From CALGSZ01 sp042408955 (GTDB lineage: Bacteria; Chloroflexota; Chloroflexia; Thermomicrobiales; UBA6265), in NCBI GenBank assembly GCA_042408955.1, contig JBHOQQ010000190.1, positions 1 to 32,548 on the forward strand: 32,548 nucleotides of DNA, read 5' to 3'. Both the position numbers and the translations under genes were made by a program. Of the stretch, positions 25,180 through 32,548 are shown in pieces. Each line of letters opens with the position of its first letter. The first letter of the stretch is position 1. Under the pieces are notes generated by a model. That model was not told where the DNA came from. It made no database searches and saw only the letters and a program-made list of their open reading frames with translations.

Positions 25180-25230
25180 GCGCGGGCCTAAAGACCCGCG
25201 CTGACCCGACAAAGCCGGCTAACGCTGGCT
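25180..25230 (+). repeat. Two-hairpin repeat, third copy
   Basis: GCGCGGG (25180-25186) pairs with CCCGCGC (25195-25201) around CCTAAAGA. AGCCGGC (25213 on) pairs with GCTGGCT (ending 25230) with one G-T wobble around TAAC. The spacer is TGACCCGACAA, as in the copy near 9875. Confidence 0.7.
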
Positions 25231-25233
25231 GCC

Positions 25234-25250
25234 TTGCAGGGGACGTGCCA
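25234..25250 (-). promoter_or_regulatory. Sigma-54-like promoter candidate facing the ABC exporter genes
   Basis: On the - strand TGGCACGTCCCCTGCAA has a full TGGCACG -24 element and CTGCA instead of TTGCA at -12. GG and GC are ten bases apart. It lies between two repeat hairpins. The nearest downstream gene on this strand is the permease, about 800 bases away, so the link is weak. Confidence 0.35.
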
Positions 25251-25256
25251 TATCCA

Positions 25257-25273
25257 GCCTCCCTAAAGGAGGC
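25257..25273. repeat. CTAAA-loop hairpin
   Basis: GCCTCC (25257-25262) pairs with GGAGGC (25268-25273) around CTAAA. The loop is the one shared by the other repeats. It is followed at 25281 by the GTGGTGAGC...TTGTCCCGGGC module also found near 9977. On the - strand it lies about 145 bases past the regulator stop. Confidence 0.6.
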
Positions 25274-25416
25274 GTCTCTGCGTGGTGAGCATTGTCCCGG
25301 GCGCAGCGAGGGAGGCGGGCTTTAGCCGCGCGCGATTGAGCTTGAGTCTCACACTCTTGCTTCCCGATCGGCGACCCCACTGCGAGCGAGCAGGTCCGGA
25401 TCGTTGTACAGCCAGG

Positions 25417-26817
25417 CTAGTGAACGGAGGCGACTTCGAGGCCGAATGCCTGGACGCGCTCCTGAAGCTCTTCGAAGCGCATGCCGAGCATCGCAGCCGC
25501 GGCAACACGGTCACCTTGTGTCAAGCTCAGGGCTTCCGCAACCGCCTGCCGCTCCACATCCGACAACAGGTCGCACAGCCGGGTTCCCTCCCGGAGACGC
25601 TGGCTGATGTCGATGAACCGGCGATTGTCAGCGCCGGTAAAGTTGATGAGGTCTTCCGTGATCACGCCGCCCTGAGACAAGATCACCGCACGCTCGATCA
25701 CGTTCTCAAGCTCACGCACATTTCCTGGCCAGTGGTAAGCCTGGAGGATCTCCATTGCCCGCTCGCTGATGCGGGCGGGAGGAGCGCCAGGATAGGCTCG
25801 GTGCTTGTGCAGGAAGTGCTCGACGAGCAGGCGCACGTCATCGCCACGCTCTCGCAAAGGCGGCAAGTAGATTGAGATCACATTGAGCCGGTAATACAGA
25901 TCTTCGCGAAATCTGCCCTCAGCGATCTCATGCGGCAGATTCTTGTTCGTCGCGGCGATGATTCGGGTGTCGATCTTGACCGTCGTCGAACCACCGACCC
26001 GCTCGAACTCACGCTCCTGCAGCACGCGCAGCAGCTTCTTTTGCGTCGCCAGGGTCATCTCCCCGATTTCGTCAAGAAAGATGGTGCCCTTGTGCGCCAT
26101 CTCGAAGCGGCCCTTGCGCTGGGTCACCGCCCCGGTAAAGGCGCCCTTCTCGTGGCCGAAGAGCTCACTTTCCAAAAGCGTCTCCGGCAGCGCTGCACAG
26201 TTGACTTTGATGAGCGGCCCACGCGCGTAACTGGAGGTGCGATGCAAGAGGGTGGCAACCAATTCTTTGCCGGTGCCTGTCTCGCCGGTGATGAGGACCG
26301 TCGCGTCGGAGCGCGCCACCCGTCCGATCGTCTTGTACACCTCCTGCATGGCAGAGCTGTTGCCAATCAGCACCACATCGGGATCGTGCTCGCCCAATTG
26401 TGAAGAGAGGTGCGCAACTTGTTCGCTGAGATCGCGCCACTCGAAGAAGCGGCGGACTGTCACGGCCACGTCGTCAATATCAAACGGCTTGGTGATGTAG
26501 TCATACGCACCTAACTGGATTGCATCGATCGCCGTCTTGGAGGTGCCATGACCTGTCATGACGAGGATTGGCAACTGGGCCCCCGCAGAGGATCCCAGCT
26601 TCTGCCGTGCTTCGCGCAGGACATCGAGGCCACTCCTTCCCGGCATCACCACATCCATGATGATCAGATCCGGGCGATCTCCCGTTCCTGGCGCCAACGC
26701 CGATAGCACCTCCTCGCCGGTACTCGCCTCTATCACCTCGTAGCCTTCATCACTGAGCAATTCGCGCAGCACGTCGCGTCCCGCGGGTTCATCATCGGCG
26801 ATCAATATCCGTCGCAT
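25417..26817 (-). CDS. NtrC-type sigma-54-dependent response regulator
   Basis: A 466-residue enhancer-binding regulator with three domains. The receiver (1-120) has Asp8/Asp9, the phosphorylated Asp55 in IIMDVVMPG, a Thr in VMTGHGT and Lys in ITKPFD. The AAA+ domain (about 143-380) has GETGTGKE, the sigma-54-contacting loop GAFTGA, FLDEIGEM, and an RFREDLYYRLNV arginine finger. The C-terminal Fis-type helix-turn-helix (ERQAVAEALSLTQGDRVAAAAMLGM) is somewhat degenerate. No histidine kinase gene is nearby, so it is an orphan here. It is divergent from rpoN, its expected partner. ATG 26817 is preceded by AAAGG, and a sigma-70-type promoter lies at 26884-26912. Confidence 0.95.
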   Translation of the reverse strand: MRRILIADDEPAGRDVLRELLSDEGYEVIEASTGEEVLSALAPGTGDRPDLIIMDVVMPGRSGLDVLREARQKLGSSAGAQLPILVMTGHGTSKTAIDAIQLGAYDYITKPFDIDDVAVTVRRFFEWRDLSEQVAHLSSQLGEHDPDVVLIGNSSAMQEVYKTIGRVARSDATVLITGETGTGKELVATLLHRTSSYARGPLIKVNCAALPETLLESELFGHEKGAFTGAVTQRKGRFEMAHKGTIFLDEIGEMTLATQKKLLRVLQEREFERVGGSTTVKIDTRIIAATNKNLPHEIAEGRFREDLYYRLNVISIYLPPLRERGDDVRLLVEHFLHKHRAYPGAPPARISERAMEILQAYHWPGNVRELENVIERAVILSQGGVITEDLINFTGADNRRFIDISQRLREGTRLCDLLSDVERQAVAEALSLTQGDRVAAAAMLGMRFEELQERVQAFGLEVASVH

Positions 26818-26883
26818 AAGCGGGACCTTTCAGCGCTGCATATCCGGGGAGATAGTGTGGCTCGCATGGTTTCACGCATTACG

Positions 26884-26912
26884 ACTATACCCACATCATC
26901 TCCTTGCGACAA
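26884..26912 (-). promoter_or_regulatory. Sigma-70-type promoter of the NtrC-type regulator
   Basis: On the - strand the -35 is TTGTCG (26907-26912), the spacer is 17 bases and the -10 is TATAGT (26884-26889). The leader would be about 60 bases. A housekeeping promoter fits a regulator that must exist before sigma-54 genes are switched on. Confidence 0.5.
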
Positions 26913-27073
26913 TGGTTGGCCGGGTGGGCGGCCTCTGACGCCATGGCATTGGACAGGCACTGCCGTCCCCACCCGGTGACATTGTCCGCGCGAGAGCACC
27001 GGCGACTCAAATCCGGAATCGTGACGAGGAGAGGAGAGTGGTATCTTCATCAACGCTCGCTTGGCTCCGTCTA

Positions 27074-27090
27074 TTGGCACGATCCTTGCA
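27074..27090 (+). promoter_or_regulatory. Consensus sigma-54 promoter upstream of rpoN
   Basis: TTGGCACGATCCTTGCA is a full match to TGGCACG-N4-TTGCA with GG (27076-27077) and GC (27088-27089) ten bases apart. The start would be near 27101, giving a leader of about 170 bases to ATG 27270. A perfect match is very unlikely by chance in 32 kb, and it points to RpoN controlling its own gene. Confidence 0.75.
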
Positions 27091-27269
27091 GGAGGTGAGT
27101 CCGGGAGGCGTGGTGGCACGCGACATGCATGCACAATACCGAACACCAGCGCTAGGCCGATTCCCACTCCTCGCAAAGATTCGTCGCGCAGCTCTGCTCG
27201 CAGCGAGCTGGGTCACAGTCGGGATTCGGAACGTTTCAGGCCGGATGCCGCCTTGGAGCATGGAACAGC

Positions 27270-28724
27270 ATGGTCGCCATGGAGCTGGATGTTGATCTGC
27301 TACAAGAGCAAAAGCAGCGCAATCTGCCTCGCCTCATCGAGGCAAGCTATTTACTCAATCTCTCGGCGCAAGAGCTTGAGGCGGTCATTGCCGCGGAATT
27401 GCAAGACAATCCCGCCCTGGAGATGGCAGACACCACGCTCTGCCCACGGTGTGGCAGCGCCCTTGAGGGAGGCTACTGTGCGACGTGTTTGACCGAACTG
27501 ACCGCAACACCGCCAGCAGATCCCGATGAGGAGATGTTTGAACGCATAGAGACGATTCGCGAGCCACGGTCGCAAGATGATGAGTTCGACACCGTGCTCT
27601 TGATCGCCTCAGACATGGACGTGCCGGGGCAATTGCTCGCCGATGCGCGTACGATTCTCCCGCCTTGCGATCACGGCATCGCTGAGATGATGATTGACGC
27701 GCTTGATGAGCGGGGCTTCTTGACCGTGGATGTCGCCGAGGTCGCCGCGGCAACACAACGATCGCCAGATGATGTGGAGCGCGTCTTGGTAACACTCCAG
27801 GCGATCGCTCCGGCAGGAGTGGCCGCGCGCGACTTGCGCGAGAGCCTCTTGCTCCAATTGGCCTTTTTGAAGGAGATGAGGATTGAGGTCCCCGAGCTCG
27901 TCGAGCGCATCGTCGAGGATCACCTCACCGAGCTCGGAAATCACCGGTACCAGCAGATCGCCCGGCGCTTGCGGGTGACGCCGGAAGCCGTGGGCGAAGC
28001 ACACGCCTTCATCCAAGAGCATCTCAGTCCACATCCACTGCAGAACCAACACTGGAAGACGTGGCAAAGTCCGGCCATGACGCCATATGTGACACCGGAT
28101 GTGATTATCAGCATTGTCGACGGGGAGTTTCACGTCGAGGTGACCGGCACGTCGCGCGGCGATTTGCGCGTGAATCCGCTCTATGAGGAGCTGGCTCAGC
28201 GCTTGCGACGCCGCGGTGGAACTGGATCGGCAGCCGGTGATCCGTCGTTGCTGATACAAACCTCCGATCAAGACCGGGAGCACATCCGTGAGGCTGTTGC
28301 CAGGGCGAAGCAATTCATCGGCAAGATTCAGCAACGCCGGGAAACGCTGCTCAAGATCAGCACCTGTATCTGTGAGCTGCAAGAAGATTTCCTGCGGGAA
28401 GGTGTGCGTGAGTTGCGCCCGCTGACTCGCTCACAGGTCGCTCAGCACATCGGTGTGCATGAGTCTACCGTTAGCCGGGCAACGGCCAACAAGTTCGTCA
28501 TGCTCCCGAATCGCAAGGTGATTCCCTTCAGCGATTTCTTTACACCGTCACTCAGCGTGAAAGACGTGATCCGGGAGATTATCGAGACCGAATCTCGGAA
28601 CGGCCGACCATTATCCGACATGCGCATCCGCGAGCTGCTGGTTCACCGGGGCTACCGCATCGCACGCCGCACCGTCGCCAAGTACCGCGCCGAGCTAAAG
28701 ATTCTCCCGTCAACCGTTCGTTGA
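27270..28724 (+). CDS. rpoN: RNA polymerase sigma-54 factor with a zinc-ribbon-like insert
   Basis: A 484-residue sigma-54. Region I (about 9-52) has the Leu/Gln-rich pattern ending in ELQDNPALE that binds activators. The core-binding domain follows (about 105-290). A helix-turn-helix (LTRSQVAQHIGVHESTVSRA) and the RpoN box ARRTVAKYR (465-473) recognise -12 and -24. In place of the usual acidic region II there are four cysteines, Cys58-x2-Cys61-x8-Cys70-x2-Cys73 (CPRCG...CATC), forming a probable zinc ribbon. ATG 27270 is the first plausible start; ATG 27279 is three codons in. It is divergent from the NtrC-type regulator and preceded by a consensus sigma-54 promoter. The short CCGTTC/GAACGG hairpin (28714-28728) overlaps the stop. 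Confidence 0.95.
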   Translation: MVAMELDVDLLQEQKQRNLPRLIEASYLLNLSAQELEAVIAAELQDNPALEMADTTLCPRCGSALEGGYCATCLTELTATPPADPDEEMFERIETIREPRSQDDEFDTVLLIASDMDVPGQLLADARTILPPCDHGIAEMMIDALDERGFLTVDVAEVAAATQRSPDDVERVLVTLQAIAPAGVAARDLRESLLLQLAFLKEMRIEVPELVERIVEDHLTELGNHRYQQIARRLRVTPEAVGEAHAFIQEHLSPHPLQNQHWKTWQSPAMTPYVTPDVIISIVDGEFHVEVTGTSRGDLRVNPLYEELAQRLRRRGGTGSAAGDPSLLIQTSDQDREHIREAVARAKQFIGKIQQRRETLLKISTCICELQEDFLREGVRELRPLTRSQVAQHIGVHESTVSRATANKFVMLPNRKVIPFSDFFTPSLSVKDVIREIIETESRNGRPLSDMRIRELLVHRGYRIARRTVAKYRAELKILPSTVR

Positions 28725-28827
28725 ACGGCTCCGGGAAGCAGCGCCCATTCCGCTGCCGGCCATGCGCCGGGCGCTCGTTCCCTCATACCATCCGCGCGGC
28801 AATACCGCTACACAGGGAGGAATTCCG

Positions 28828-28977
28828 ATGTTATGGGCAATCATCGCTATCCTGCTGATCCTCTGGCTCCTTGGCTTCACAATCGCCAATCTTGGCTCCA
28901 TCATTCACGCCCTGCTGGTGGTTGCCCTGGTGGTGCTGATCATCCAGCTCATTTCAGGACGCCGGTCTGCTGTCTAG
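28828..28977 (+). CDS. Small membrane protein, lmo0937 family
   Basis: A 49-residue protein with two membrane helices (WAIIAILLILWLLGF and IIHALLVVALVVLIIQLI) ending in SGRRSAV. The order matches the small lmo0937-type proteins of unknown function found in many bacteria, often linked with envelope stress. ATG 28828 has GGGAGG seven bases upstream; the longer frame upstream lacks hydrophobic content. Confidence 0.85.
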   Translation: MLWAIIAILLILWLLGFTIANLGSIIHALLVVALVVLIIQLISGRRSAV

Positions 28978-29101
28978 CTCAGCCGGAGGAGAACATGTGA
29001 GAGACGGAAACGCCGCTACGCTGGCAACGAATGACGTCGCTTTGGAGCTGCGCTCGCCCGGCGTATCGAAACCCAGGTGCGCACAATGGAGGCCCACCGC
29101 T

Positions 29102-29458
29102 ATGGACACCAGCGAGCGTCTCGCTGAAGCCATCCGCACCCGGCAGCAGGTGATCGCGCGCTACCACGGTGAGGAGCGCCTCTTCAGCCCGCACGCGCTC
29201 GGTACCAAGCGTGGTATTGATCATGTCCTCGTCTATCAATTCGCCGCGGCAGCCGGTCCTGGCCTGAAGCGCGGTGGAGAGTGGCGCTGTCTCAGGCTGG
29301 ACGAGCTGAGTAACTTGCGACTTCAACCCGGTGCTTGGCACACAGCGCCAAATCTCTTCAATCCGCAATCCTGTCTCGATGTCGTCGAGGTGGTTGCTGA
29401 GCCCCTGCCACCGCTCCAACGGATCGCCAGCCGTGCGGGCCCTGCCGGTGTCACGTAA
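29102..29458 (+). CDS. Small WYL-like domain protein
   Basis: A protein of about 118 residues. LAEAIRTRQQVIARYHGEERLFSPHALG, then GEWRCLRLDELSNLRL, resembles the ligand-sensing half of WYL-type proteins without a DNA-binding part. ATG 29102 has GGAGG nine bases upstream and starts right at the domain. GTG 28997, with GGAGGAG upstream, would add 35 residues with no visible domain and is a real alternative. The gene follows the small membrane protein closely. Ligand and role are unknown. Confidence 0.6.
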   Translation: MDTSERLAEAIRTRQQVIARYHGEERLFSPHALGTKRGIDHVLVYQFAAAAGPGLKRGGEWRCLRLDELSNLRLQPGAWHTAPNLFNPQSCLDVVEVVAEPLPPLQRIASRAGPAGVT

Positions 29459-29493
29459 GCTACGACTATAGCCATCGGCATGGTGACGCGCAG

Positions 29494-30069
29494 ATGAATG
29501 AGAAAGTGACAGGCAGGCGGCAGACGATCGAGCTTGTGCCAGTTGGCCAGGTACCAGACACGCTCCTTAGCGAGCTCATCGAGCGCATCGAGGCGCGGTT
29601 TCCCGGCCGATCCGTCCGGCTCTCCCGGTATCATCTGCCAATCCCTCCTACCGCTTTCGATCCGTCACGAGGGCAATTTCGCGCCGACACCATTCTCGAC
29701 CAGCTAGCGGCGCTGCCGGCTCAAGCCGAGTGCGTGCTCGGCGTGGCAGACGCTGACCTCTTTGCGCCAGGGCTCAACTTCATCTTCGGGCAAGCACACA
29801 TTGGTGGCCGGGTCGCGATGATCGCTCTTGCGCGCTTGCGACCCGAATTCTGGGGCCGTCCTGCCGACCCGAAGCTCTTCCGTGAGCGAGCAGCGAAGGA
29901 AGCAATCCATGAGCTTGGGCATACGTATGGACTTCGACACTGCCCTAACCCTGCTTGCGTGATGCACTTCTCCAACACGCTCGACGAGACGGATCAAAAA
30001 ACCGACCGCTTTTGCGGCGTGCATGAAGCGGAGCTTCTCCATGCCCTGGGAGTGAGCCAACGCAGGTGA
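29494..30069 (+). CDS. amzA: Archaemetzincin-family metalloprotease
   Basis: A 191-residue zinc protease of the archaemetzincin family (M54), close to the usual length. The active site is HELGHTYGLRH (His139, His143, His149), followed by Cys150 and Cys155, then Met157 of the Met-turn and the FSN block. In the family a second zinc is held by a four-Cys set ending in CxxC. Here the last pair is Cys174-Gly-Val-His177, so one Cys is replaced by His, which could still bind zinc. ATG 29494 has only a weak ribosome site. No signal peptide, so it is probably cytoplasmic. It follows the WYL-like gene by 35 bases. Confidence 0.92.
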   Translation: MNEKVTGRRQTIELVPVGQVPDTLLSELIERIEARFPGRSVRLSRYHLPIPPTAFDPSRGQFRADTILDQLAALPAQAECVLGVADADLFAPGLNFIFGQAHIGGRVAMIALARLRPEFWGRPADPKLFRERAAKEAIHELGHTYGLRHCPNPACVMHFSNTLDETDQKTDRFCGVHEAELLHALGVSQRR

Positions 30070-30270
30070 CGCGCTGAGCTGGGAGGCATGACGCTGATCT
30101 CCAGTCGGATGAAAACGTCTCAACGCGAGCACTGCCAGCAAATTGCGGATATATGCGGGTAGCCTGCCGTGAGGTTCGTCCCGCGCGGAGCTTGACGCCT
30201 TGGCAAAAAGGCCGTACCTATCCGCACTTACGCAGGTGTTGCGAGATGGAGCGGGAAGGAAAGCGGCGGG

Positions 30271-32523
30271 ATGGACATCCTCGGATATACGGATCGCTTG
30301 AGCGTCACGCCAGGAGGTCGCGTTCAGGTTATGGTGAGTTGCGAAGCGGAGCGCTATCGCGCCGATGTGATGCGCTTCGACCGGGCTTTCACCACACCCG
30401 AGCCTGACCGCGACACAATCATTCGCAGCGCGATCTCCGGCACCTATCCCGGCCGTGTCCAGCCGATCGCCCCCGGTTCTTACGCGCAGGTGCCAACCAG
30501 GAGCGCGGCACGCTACGACCGGGGAGTCGCTGTTCAAGCCTGGATTTGCCCGACCTTGCTCGATGGCCGGGGGCCACAGGAGATCGTTGCGCAGTGGGAC
30601 GAGCGCTCCGGCGCCGGGTTTGCCGTCGGCATCGACACGCGCGGCCAGCTTCGTCTGCGCGCCGGCGACGGCAATGGCCGGCAGTGTGAGCTGACGTCTG
30701 GCGAGCCACTCCGGGCCTGGTGCTGGTACGCCGTCAGTGTGAGCTACGACGCTGCCACCGGTAACGCGCGCCTCATCTGGCGCCTGCTTCAGCGTGGCTG
30801 GCTCCCCGAGGAGCATGGAGAGGCGCACCGCACGCTCGCGGCACTTGCTCTGCCCCAGCTTGATCTTCCCATTCTGATCGGGGCAGGCTGGCGAGAAGAG
30901 ATCGGCGGCGGCCGATTCGCCCCGCGTGGCTGCTTCACCGGGAAGATAGACCGACCGCGTCTGTGGGGGCGCCCCCTGCGCCCAGATGAGTCACTGGCGC
31001 TCTTTGCCGGTGCCGATCCTCTGGCGCTCCCCGACGGATTGATCGCGGCGTGGGATTTCTCGCAGGGCATCAACACGACCACCATCACCGACCGCTCGGC
31101 CAGCGGGCTGGATGGCCAGACGGTCAATGCCCCGACGCGCGGGGTGACCGGCGCAAATTGGGACGGCCGGGATGTCTCGTTCCTGACCGTGCCCCACCAG
31201 TACGGCGCCATCCACTTTCACGACGACGATCTGGATGACGCCGGCTGGGTCCCGGACCTGACCTACGAGGTTCCGGCCGATCTCAGGTCCGGTGTCTATG
31301 CCGTGCGGCTGATGACCGAGCGGACCGCGGAGTATGTCCCGTTGTACGTTCGCCGCCCGGTGGGTGCGCCTTCCGCTCCGGTCCTCTATCTTGCGCCCAC
31401 CAATACCTACGTGGCCTACGGCAACGAGCGGCTCTTTCACCGCATCGAAACCGGCGCCGATTGGATCGCCAAGACCACCGACTTGACCGTGTCGATCACC
31501 GACCGCGAGCGCTTCCTGGCATCGCGGCCTGATCTCGGTTCGTCGGTCTACGACGAGCACCCAGACGGCAGTGGTGTCTGCTACTCCAGCCGCCTGCGCC
31601 CGGTCATCACGATGCGGCCGCAGTTCCTCAACTGGCTGACCGGTAAGCCCCGGCATTTCTCCGCCGATCTGTATTTGATCGAATGGCTGGAACGCAAGGG
31701 GGTCTCCTACGACGTCGCGACGGACGAGGATCTCCATTGCGATGGGGCCGACCTGCTCCGATCCTACCGGGTCGTGGTCACAGGGAGCCATCCGGAGTAT
31801 TGGACAACCGCGATGCTCGACGCCCTGGAGACGTATCTGTACGGCGGCGGCCGGCTGATGTATCTAGGCGGCAACGGTTTTTATTGGGTGACCGGAATGG
31901 ATGCGGCCCGCCCTCACTTGATCGAGGTGCGCCGGGGCATTGCCGGCACGCGGTCATGGACATCCCGGCCCGGAGAAAGCTATCTCAGCTTAACGGGTGA
32001 GCCGGGCGGCCTGTGGCGCTTCCGTGGGCGCGGTCCCAATACGATCGTAGGCGTGGGCTTCGCATCCGAAGGCTGGGGCGGTGCGGCGGGGTATCATCGC
32101 CTTCCGGATTCCCACGATCCCCGCGCTGCATTTATCTTCGCTGGCATTGGGGAGAATGAGATCATCGGGAATTTCGGCCTGATTCTTGGCGGAGCGGCGG
32201 GCGATGAAATCGATCGCTACGACCTGGCGAATGGCTCCCCACCGGAAACGCTGCGCCTGGCTACGTCCGAAGGCCAGCACTCCGATTACTATCAGCTTGT
32301 GGTCGAAGACACGCTGGACACGTTGCCGGGCCGCGGGGGAACCGAAGAGCCGCGGGTTCGCGCCGACATGACCCTGTTGCAGGCGCCCAACGGCGGTGCG
32401 GTGTTCTCCGTGGGCTCAATCACCTGGAACGCCAGTTTGCCCGTCAACGGCTATGACAACAATGTCTCGCGCATTACCGAGAACGTGCTGCGCACGTTCA
32501 CGCGGGGCCAGAATGGGGGCTAG
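30271..32523 (+). CDS. N,N-dimethylformamidase-like large subunit
   Basis: A 750-residue protein resembling the large (beta) subunit of N,N-dimethylformamidase, which hydrolyses dimethylformamide to dimethylamine and formate (about 762 residues). The middle N-terminal part (about 85-240) is a LamG-like sandwich. The C-terminal half has the family blocks APTNTYVAYGNE, SVYDEHPDG, TGSHPEYW and LGGNGFYW. As I recall, the Paracoccus enzyme binds iron through Tyr399, Tyr440 and Glu521. Matching residues here would be Tyr383, Tyr427 and Glu509, with similar spacing. No gene for the small subunit (about 130 residues) is next to it. ATG 30271 follows GGAAGGAAAG. The stop codon lies inside the modular repeat at the window end. 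Substrate is uncertain; many relatives are uncharacterised. Confidence 0.85.
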   Translation: MDILGYTDRLSVTPGGRVQVMVSCEAERYRADVMRFDRAFTTPEPDRDTIIRSAISGTYPGRVQPIAPGSYAQVPTRSAARYDRGVAVQAWICPTLLDGRGPQEIVAQWDERSGAGFAVGIDTRGQLRLRAGDGNGRQCELTSGEPLRAWCWYAVSVSYDAATGNARLIWRLLQRGWLPEEHGEAHRTLAALALPQLDLPILIGAGWREEIGGGRFAPRGCFTGKIDRPRLWGRPLRPDESLALFAGADPLALPDGLIAAWDFSQGINTTTITDRSASGLDGQTVNAPTRGVTGANWDGRDVSFLTVPHQYGAIHFHDDDLDDAGWVPDLTYEVPADLRSGVYAVRLMTERTAEYVPLYVRRPVGAPSAPVLYLAPTNTYVAYGNERLFHRIETGADWIAKTTDLTVSITDRERFLASRPDLGSSVYDEHPDGSGVCYSSRLRPVITMRPQFLNWLTGKPRHFSADLYLIEWLERKGVSYDVATDEDLHCDGADLLRSYRVVVTGSHPEYWTTAMLDALETYLYGGGRLMYLGGNGFYWVTGMDAARPHLIEVRRGIAGTRSWTSRPGESYLSLTGEPGGLWRFRGRGPNTIVGVGFASEGWGGAAGYHRLPDSHDPRAAFIFAGIGENEIIGNFGLILGGAAGDEIDRYDLANGSPPETLRLATSEGQHSDYYQLVVEDTLDTLPGRGGTEEPRVRADMTLLQAPNGGAVFSVGSITWNASLPVNGYDNNVSRITENVLRTFTRGQNGG

Positions 32524-32548
32524 GGAGGGGTCAGGAGTCAGGGGTCGG
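32514..32548. repeat. Modular repeat at the window end
   Basis: The last 35 bases contain GGGGGCTAGGGAGGGGTCAG, as at about 98-117, and the 20-mer shared with 32-51. The repeat contains the TAG stop of the dimethylformamidase-like gene. It continues past the window. Confidence 0.8.

Larger units (their letters stand above)
24434..25416. other. Repeat-rich non-coding gap with sigma-54-like sites
   Basis: About 980 bases without a convincing gene. It holds two sigma-54-type sites (24588-24604 on +, 25234-25250 on -), a very strong hairpin (24815-24844) and several hairpin repeats from 25057 to 25273. The + strand frame at 24638-24979 has a GTG start but no protein-like features. Confidence 0.7.
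26818..27269. other. Divergent control region of the regulator and rpoN
   Basis: A 452-base gap that contains the regulator promoter on the - strand (26884-26912) and a consensus sigma-54 promoter on the + strand (27074-27090). Short frames within it lack protein features. Enhancer sites for the regulator would be expected here; I could not identify a clear pair of matching palindromes. Confidence 0.6.

Overview
The window looks like a chromosomal segment of a GC-rich bacterium, most probably a Chloroflexota member of the Thermomicrobia (Sphaerobacter-like) type. I infer this from the protein set (archaemetzincin, MsAcT-like SGNH esterase, lmo0937-type small membrane protein, Tat-secreted peptide-binding protein), from GTG starts with GGAGG-type ribosome sites, and from intergenic DNA full of modular palindromic repeats. 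No rRNA, tRNA, CRISPR array, transposase or phage gene was seen.

Layout. 1-477: end of an unknown gene, then a large inverted modular repeat. 478-1994 (-): SGNH esterase and uronate dehydrogenase-like enzyme. 2168-4237 (+): MoxR-type AAA ATPase and a secreted Cys-containing two-repeat protein. 4309-9583 (-): peptide-type ABC importer (binding protein, two permeases, no ATPases) followed by a secreted M1-like peptidase. 9584-10562: repeat-rich non-coding DNA. 10563-16250 (-): operon of DUF5682-like protein, vWA protein, SWIM zinc-finger protein and an unrecognised protein. 16365-19672 (-): beta-lactamase-fold hydrolase, two small proteins sharing a domain, and a tandem universal stress protein. 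20007-22580 (+): MgtA-type P-type ATPase. 22594-24433 (-): MacB/FtsX-type ABC exporter whose ATPase has an altered Walker A. 24434-25416: repeat-rich DNA. 25417-28724: NtrC-type regulator (-) and RpoN (+), divergent. 28828-30069 (+): small membrane protein, WYL-like protein, archaemetzincin. 30271-32523 (+): dimethylformamidase-like large subunit, ending in the same repeat that opens the window.

The most interesting signal is regulatory. The MoxR gene (2168) and the DUF5682-vWA-SWIM operon (start 16250) lie 14 kb apart on opposite strands, yet their promoters match at 25 of 29 positions. Both have a GAAC-N4-GTTC palindrome resembling a Gram-positive LexA box inside a 17-base spacer and a GACAAT -10, at nearly the same distance from the start codon. 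From my recollection of related genomes these proteins belong to one conserved cluster, so this looks like one split, co-regulated and possibly DNA-damage-inducible MoxR/vWA system.

A second theme is sigma-54. RpoN carries a four-cysteine zinc-ribbon-like insert. A full-consensus -24/-12 promoter precedes rpoN, and two further good matches lie in the repeat-rich gap beside the NtrC-type regulator. One of these faces a strong hairpin 200 bases downstream with no convincing gene between them, a candidate sigma-54-dependent non-coding RNA.
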